Assembly: GCF_001552735.1 (NCBI RefSeq)
Contig: NZ_BCRT01000013.1
Coordinates: 186,001 to 250,000 of the forward strand
DNA length: 64,000 bases
Reading direction: 5' to 3'
Source: Sanguibacter suarezii NBRC 16159
Lineage (GTDB): Bacteria; Actinomycetota; Actinomycetes; Actinomycetales; Cellulomonadaceae
In this document: one piece after another, positions 60,155 through 64,000 of the stretch
Numbering within the stretch: position 1 is the stretch's first letter
How the letters are laid out: every line of letters starts with the position of its first letter
Notes under the pieces: model-generated
Told to the model about the DNA's origin: nothing
The model's input: the letters and a program-made list of their open reading frames with translations, nothing else
Database searches by the model: none
Position numbers and translations under genes: made by a program

Positions 60155-62185
60155 TCAGTCGGCGTCGGCCGCGGCGAACTGGCTCTGGTAGAGGCGGGCA
60201 TAAGCCCCGCCCGCTGCCAGCAGCGAGTCGTGGTCGCCCTGCTCGACGATGTCCCCGTGCTCCATGACGAGGATGACGTCCGCGTCGCGGATGGTGGACA
60301 GGCGGTGGGCGATGACGAAGCTCGTCCGCCCCTGGCGCAGCGCGTTCATCGCCGTCTGCACGAGCACCTCGGTGCGGGTGTCCACCGAGGAGGTCGCCTC
60401 GTCGAGGATGAGGATCGCCGGGTCTGCCAGGAAGGCCCGGGCGATCGTCAAGAGCTGCTTCTCCCCCGCGCTGACGCTGCCGCCCTCGTCGGTGAGCACC
60501 GTGTCGTAGCCCTCCGGCAGGGTCCGCACGAAGTGGTCGACGTGGGTGGCCTCGGCCGCCTCGATGAGCTCCTCCTGGCTCACCTCGCCGCGCGCGCCGT
60601 AGCGGATGTTGTCCGCGATGGTCCCGTTGAACAGCCACGTGTCCTGCAGCACCATGCCGATGTTGGAGCGCAGCTCGTCGCGGGTCATGGTCGAGATGTC
60701 CACGCCGTCGAGGGTGATCCGCCCCGAGCTCACCTCGTAGAACCGCATGATGAGGTTGACCAGCGTGGTCTTGCCCGCTCCCGTCGGCCCCACGATCGCG
60801 ACCGTCTGGCCGGGCTCGGCCACGAGGGAGAGCGAGGAGATGAGCGGCACGTCCGGGGTGTAGCGGAAGGCCACGTCCTCGAAGGCGACGCGCCCGCGCA
60901 CCTGCGGCAGGTGTGTGGGGTCAGCCGGGTCTGGGGTCTGCTCCTGCGCGTCGAGCAGCTCGAAGACCCGCTCGACCGAGGCGACGCCGGACTGCAGCAG
61001 GTTCATCATCGAGGCGACCTGCGTGATGGGCTGGGTGAACTGGCGCGAGTACTGGATGAAGGCCTGCACGTCGCCGAGGGACATGGTCCCCGAGGCCACC
61101 CGCAGCCCGCCGACGACCGCCACGATGACGTAGTTGAGGTTGGCGATGAAGCCCATGGCCGGCTGGATGATCCCGGAGATGAACTGCGCCTTGAAGCTCG
61201 ACTCGTAGAGCTCGGCGTTCTCCGCCGTGAACGTCTCGATCGCGCTGTCCTGGTGGCCGAACACCTTGACCAGCGCGTGCCCGGAGTACATCTCCTCCAC
61301 ATGGGCGTTGACCGTCCCGGTCGCGGCCCACTGCTTGATGAACTGCGGCTGGGACCGCTTGGCGATCGCCGCGGTGATGATGATCGACAGCGGGACGGTG
61401 ATGAGCGCGACGACTGCCAGCAGCGGGGAGATCCAGAACATCATGCCGAGCACGCCGATGATCGTCAGGATCGACGTGACGAGCTGGGACAGCGTCTGCT
61501 GGAGGGTCTGTGCGACGTTGTCGATGTCGTTGGTCACCCGGGAGAGCACCTCACCGCGCTGCTGGCGGTCGAAGTAGCTCAGCGGCAGGCGGTTGATCTT
61601 CGCCTCGACCTCGTCACGCAGGGTGCGCACCGTGTTCTGCACGATGGTCGCGGTGAACCGGCCCTGCAGCCAGCCGAAGAGGAAGGACCCCACGTAGACC
61701 GCAACGACGAGCAGGAGCACGGTGCGCAGCGCCGCGGTGTCCAGCCCCTGGCCGGGGGTGACAGACATGCCTGAGATGAGGTCGGCGAGCTGGTCCTGGC
61801 CCGAGGCGCGCAGCCCGGCGATCACCTCAGCCTGGCTCTGGCCGGCCGGCAGCTGGGCGCCGATCGCCCCTTCGAAGATGAGGTTGGTGGCGTTGCCCAG
61901 CAGCTTGGGACCGGTGACAGCCAGGGCCACCGAGACGACGGCGAGCACCGTCACCACCACGATCCGCAGACGTTCCGGGCGCAGGTGGCCGGCGAAGCGG
62001 CGCAGCGACCCCCGGAAGTCCATCGCCTTCTCGGTGGGCATGCCCATCCCGCCCATGGGACCTCGGCCGTGCCCCTTGCTGCCGCGTGCGGCAGCGCGGA
62101 CGAGGGCCTTGTCGCCGGTGGCTGCAGGTCCTGCTGCCCCGGCCTTCCCGGTCGACTCCTCCGGGGTGGTGTCGTCGGCGGTCAT
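60155..62185 (-). CDS. ABC exporter half-transporter, catalytically complete subunit
   Basis: 676 residues: about 60 residues of Gly/Met-rich N-terminal tail (GRGPMGGMGMP), a type IV exporter membrane domain with six helices (about 75-400) and a C-terminal ATPase: Walker A GPTGAGKTT, signature SAGEKQ in place of SGGQ, Walker B ILILDEATSSVDTRTE with intact Glu and H-loop IAHRLST. Its start overlaps the partner gene as ATGA. Partner of 62182-63915; together a heterodimer like BmrCD or TM287/288. Cargo (drug, lipid or peptide) is unknown. Confidence 0.92.
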   Translation of the reverse strand: MTADDTTPEESTGKAGAAGPAATGDKALVRAAARGSKGHGRGPMGGMGMPTEKAMDFRGSLRRFAGHLRPERLRIVVVTVLAVVSVALAVTGPKLLGNATNLIFEGAIGAQLPAGQSQAEVIAGLRASGQDQLADLISGMSVTPGQGLDTAALRTVLLLVVAVYVGSFLFGWLQGRFTATIVQNTVRTLRDEVEAKINRLPLSYFDRQQRGEVLSRVTNDIDNVAQTLQQTLSQLVTSILTIIGVLGMMFWISPLLAVVALITVPLSIIITAAIAKRSQPQFIKQWAATGTVNAHVEEMYSGHALVKVFGHQDSAIETFTAENAELYESSFKAQFISGIIQPAMGFIANLNYVIVAVVGGLRVASGTMSLGDVQAFIQYSRQFTQPITQVASMMNLLQSGVASVERVFELLDAQEQTPDPADPTHLPQVRGRVAFEDVAFRYTPDVPLISSLSLVAEPGQTVAIVGPTGAGKTTLVNLIMRFYEVSSGRITLDGVDISTMTRDELRSNIGMVLQDTWLFNGTIADNIRYGARGEVSQEELIEAAEATHVDHFVRTLPEGYDTVLTDEGGSVSAGEKQLLTIARAFLADPAILILDEATSSVDTRTEVLVQTAMNALRQGRTSFVIAHRLSTIRDADVILVMEHGDIVEQGDHDSLLAAGGAYARLYQSQFAAADAD

Positions 62186-63915
62186 GCGGCCTCCTCCACG
62201 GACAGCTGGGAGAAGACGATCTCCTGGTAGGTCTGACAGTCGGCGAGCAGCTCGGTGTGGGTGCCCTGCCCCACGATCCGGCCGTGGTCGAGGACGATGA
62301 TCTTCTCCGCCGTGCGGATGGTGGCCACCCGCTGGGCGACGACGATCATCGTCGAGTGCTTGGTCCGCACCGCCAGCGCCTTGCGCAGAGCTGCGTCGGT
62401 GGCGTAGTCGAGGGCGGAGAAGGAGTCGTCGAAGAGGACGATCCGCGGGTCACGGATGATTGCCCGGGCGATCGCCAGACGCTGGCGCTGCCCGCCGGAG
62501 AAGTTCGTCCCGCCCTGGGAGACGGGGGTGTCCAGGCCGTCGGCGAGGGCCTCGACGAAGGACTTGGCCTGCGCCGTCTCCAGCGCGTCCCACATCTGCT
62601 CCTCGGTGGCGCCCTCGAGCCCGTAGGCGAGGTTGGTGGCGATGGTCCCCGAGAACAGGAAGGGCTTCTGGGGCACCATCCCGATGAGGGCCCACAGGTC
62701 CTGCCCGGCGAGGTCCCGCACGTCCACGCCGTCCACGCGGATCGAGCCGCCGGTGGCGTCGAACAGCCGCGGGACGAGGTTCATCACGGTGGACTTGCCC
62801 GAGCCCGTGGACCCGATGATCGCGGTGGTCTGCCCGGGCTCGGCGGTGAAGCTCAGGGCCGACAAGACCGGGTCCTGAGCGCCGGGGTAGCGGAACTCCA
62901 CGCCGACGAACTCGACCCGGCCGACGGCGTCGTGCAGGGGGATGGGTCGGAGGGGCTCCACGACCGAGGACTGGGTGTCCAGCACCTCGGTGATCCGCTC
63001 GGCCGAGACGGCCGCACGCGGGACCATCATGAAGATCATCGTGGACATCATGACGGCCATGAGGATGTACATGATGTAGCTGAGGAAGGCGGTCAGGGCG
63101 CCGATCTGCATGTCGCCGGCGTTGATCCGCTGGGCGCCGAACCACATGACGGCCACGCTCGAGAGGTTCATGATGAGCATGACCACCGGGAACATCAGCG
63201 CCATGAGCTTGCCCACCCGCAAGGACGTGTCATAGAGCTCGGTGTTCGCGACGGCGAACCGCTCCTCCTCGTGCCGCTCCTTGACGAAGGCGCGGATCAC
63301 CCGGATGCCGGTGATCTGCTCGCGCAGCACGGAGTTGATCCGGTCGATGCGCTTCTGCATGGCCCGGAAGTAGGGCACCATCCGGGAGACGATGAACGCC
63401 ACGGTCACCCCGAGGACGGGGACGATGATGACGAGCAGCCCCGACAGCCCGGCGTCCTGCTGCAGCGCCATGATGACCCCGCCGACGAGCATGATCGGTG
63501 CGATGACCATGATGGTCAGACCCATCATGGTGACCATCTGCACCTGCTGGACGTCGTTGGTCGTGCGGGTGATCAAGGACGGAGCGCCGAAGGTGGCGAC
63601 GTCCTGGCCGGAGAACTTCTGCACGTTGGTGAAGAGGGCGTTGCGGACGTCGCGGCCGAAGCCCATCGCGGCGCGCGCACCGAAGTACACGGCGGCGATG
63701 GCGCAGAGGATCTGCCCCAGGCTCACGGCCAGCATGACGGCGCCGACCTCGATGATGTACGTCGTGTTGCCCCGGGTGACGCCGTTGTCGATGATGTCGG
63801 CGTTGAGGCTGGGCAGGTACAGGGACGCGATGGTCTGCACGAGCTGCAGGACGATCACGAGGATCAGCGCGCTGCGGTAGGGCGCCAGATAGGTCTTGAG
63901 CAGCTTGAGGAGCAT
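62182..63915 (-). CDS. ABC exporter half-transporter, subunit with altered catalytic site
   Basis: 577 residues: membrane domain (LLKLLKTYLAPYRSALILVIVLQLVQTIASLYLPSLNADIIDNGV onward) and ATPase with GSTGSGKST, SGGQRQRLAIARAII and Walker B VLFDDSFSALD, where the catalytic Glu is replaced by Asp; the H-loop reads VAQRVAT with Gln in place of His. This degenerate site is typical of one half of heterodimeric exporters. ATG at 63915 is chosen because GAGG lies six bases upstream; an earlier start at 63954 has none. First gene of the two-gene operon. Confidence 0.92.
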   Translation of the reverse strand: MLLKLLKTYLAPYRSALILVIVLQLVQTIASLYLPSLNADIIDNGVTRGNTTYIIEVGAVMLAVSLGQILCAIAAVYFGARAAMGFGRDVRNALFTNVQKFSGQDVATFGAPSLITRTTNDVQQVQMVTMMGLTIMVIAPIMLVGGVIMALQQDAGLSGLLVIIVPVLGVTVAFIVSRMVPYFRAMQKRIDRINSVLREQITGIRVIRAFVKERHEEERFAVANTELYDTSLRVGKLMALMFPVVMLIMNLSSVAVMWFGAQRINAGDMQIGALTAFLSYIMYILMAVMMSTMIFMMVPRAAVSAERITEVLDTQSSVVEPLRPIPLHDAVGRVEFVGVEFRYPGAQDPVLSALSFTAEPGQTTAIIGSTGSGKSTVMNLVPRLFDATGGSIRVDGVDVRDLAGQDLWALIGMVPQKPFLFSGTIATNLAYGLEGATEEQMWDALETAQAKSFVEALADGLDTPVSQGGTNFSGGQRQRLAIARAIIRDPRIVLFDDSFSALDYATDAALRKALAVRTKHSTMIVVAQRVATIRTAEKIIVLDHGRIVGQGTHTELLADCQTYQEIVFSQLSVEEAA

Positions 63916-63941
63916 GCCAGTCCTCATTTCAGCACTAACAG

Positions 63942-63985
63942 GACAGGGCCACACACCCTGTCAGACGATCGGCCGGAGAACGGCC
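63942..63985. promoter_or_regulatory. Dyads upstream of the ABC exporter operon
   Basis: GACAGGG-N7-CCCTGTC (63942-63962) and CGGCCG-N5-CGGCCG (63969-63985) lie 27-70 bases before the exporter start. The first is a good operator candidate; such exporters are often controlled by a MarR or TetR protein, which would be encoded beyond the end of the window. Confidence 0.4.
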
Positions 63986-64000
63986 GTTCGTCAGACTACG

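Overview
The window is about 70% GC DNA from a chromosome of a high-GC Gram-positive bacterium. It is most likely one of the Micrococcales, in the Cellulomonas, Sanguibacter or Oerskovia neighbourhood. Three things point there: mshC for mycothiol synthesis; the actinobacterial Pup-proteasome genes mpa and dop; and the gene order PAC2 protein, mshC, uppP, aldo/keto reductase, acidic protein, DUF5703. Many genes have a TANNNT-type -10 hexamer 6-7 bases before the start codon, so they are probably translated from leaderless mRNAs, as is common in actinobacteria. I see no prophage, insertion sequence or CRISPR array.

Layout. 0-6.3 kb: end of a membrane protein, then dop, mpa, a tRNA m1A58 methyltransferase and a site-2 protease. 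6.4-16 kb: RecB-like nuclease, HAD phosphatase, PAC2 protein, mshC, CorA, uppP, aldo/keto reductase, acidic protein, DUF5703 and M20 peptidase. Two convergent gene ends here carry a long hairpin with a G-quadruplex-like tract. 16-26 kb: M3 peptidase, SDR, AI-2E transporter with alanine dehydrogenase, tRNA-Leu(GAG), YhhN protein, DUF2975-like protein and an ArsR-SulP operon. 26.5-31.5 kb: DUF222-HNH protein, AlkD-like protein, serine hydrolase and a DapA-like lyase with an odd tail. 31.5-37.6 kb: SOS mutasome imuA-imuB-dnaE2 behind a LexA box. 37.7-50 kb: PEBP, YbaK, a BioQ-like regulator facing bioY across twin operators, ABC-F, AarF, GNAT, Usp, a frameshifted AlkZ-type gene, and an EamA/MarR pair sharing one palindromic double promoter.

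50-59 kb is the most unusual part. Two paralogous three-gene cassettes (53.7-51.9 and 58.9-57.0 kb) each encode a small exported protein, an ER/SipW-type signal peptidase I and a six-cysteine exported protein of about 280 residues. All four putative substrates carry AAQL at the predicted cleavage point. One two-cysteine domain with fixed spacing recurs in five proteins of the locus. Between the cassettes lie a divergent NarL-type two-component system and small membrane proteins. Downstream of the first cassette are a diverged relative of the small subunit and a secreted peptidoglycan-binding protein with a sortase-like domain. The locus looks like a dedicated export and surface-assembly system, perhaps analogous to SipW-TasA of Bacillus; I know of no description of it.

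59-64 kb: SpoU-type RNA methyltransferase and a heterodimeric ABC exporter.
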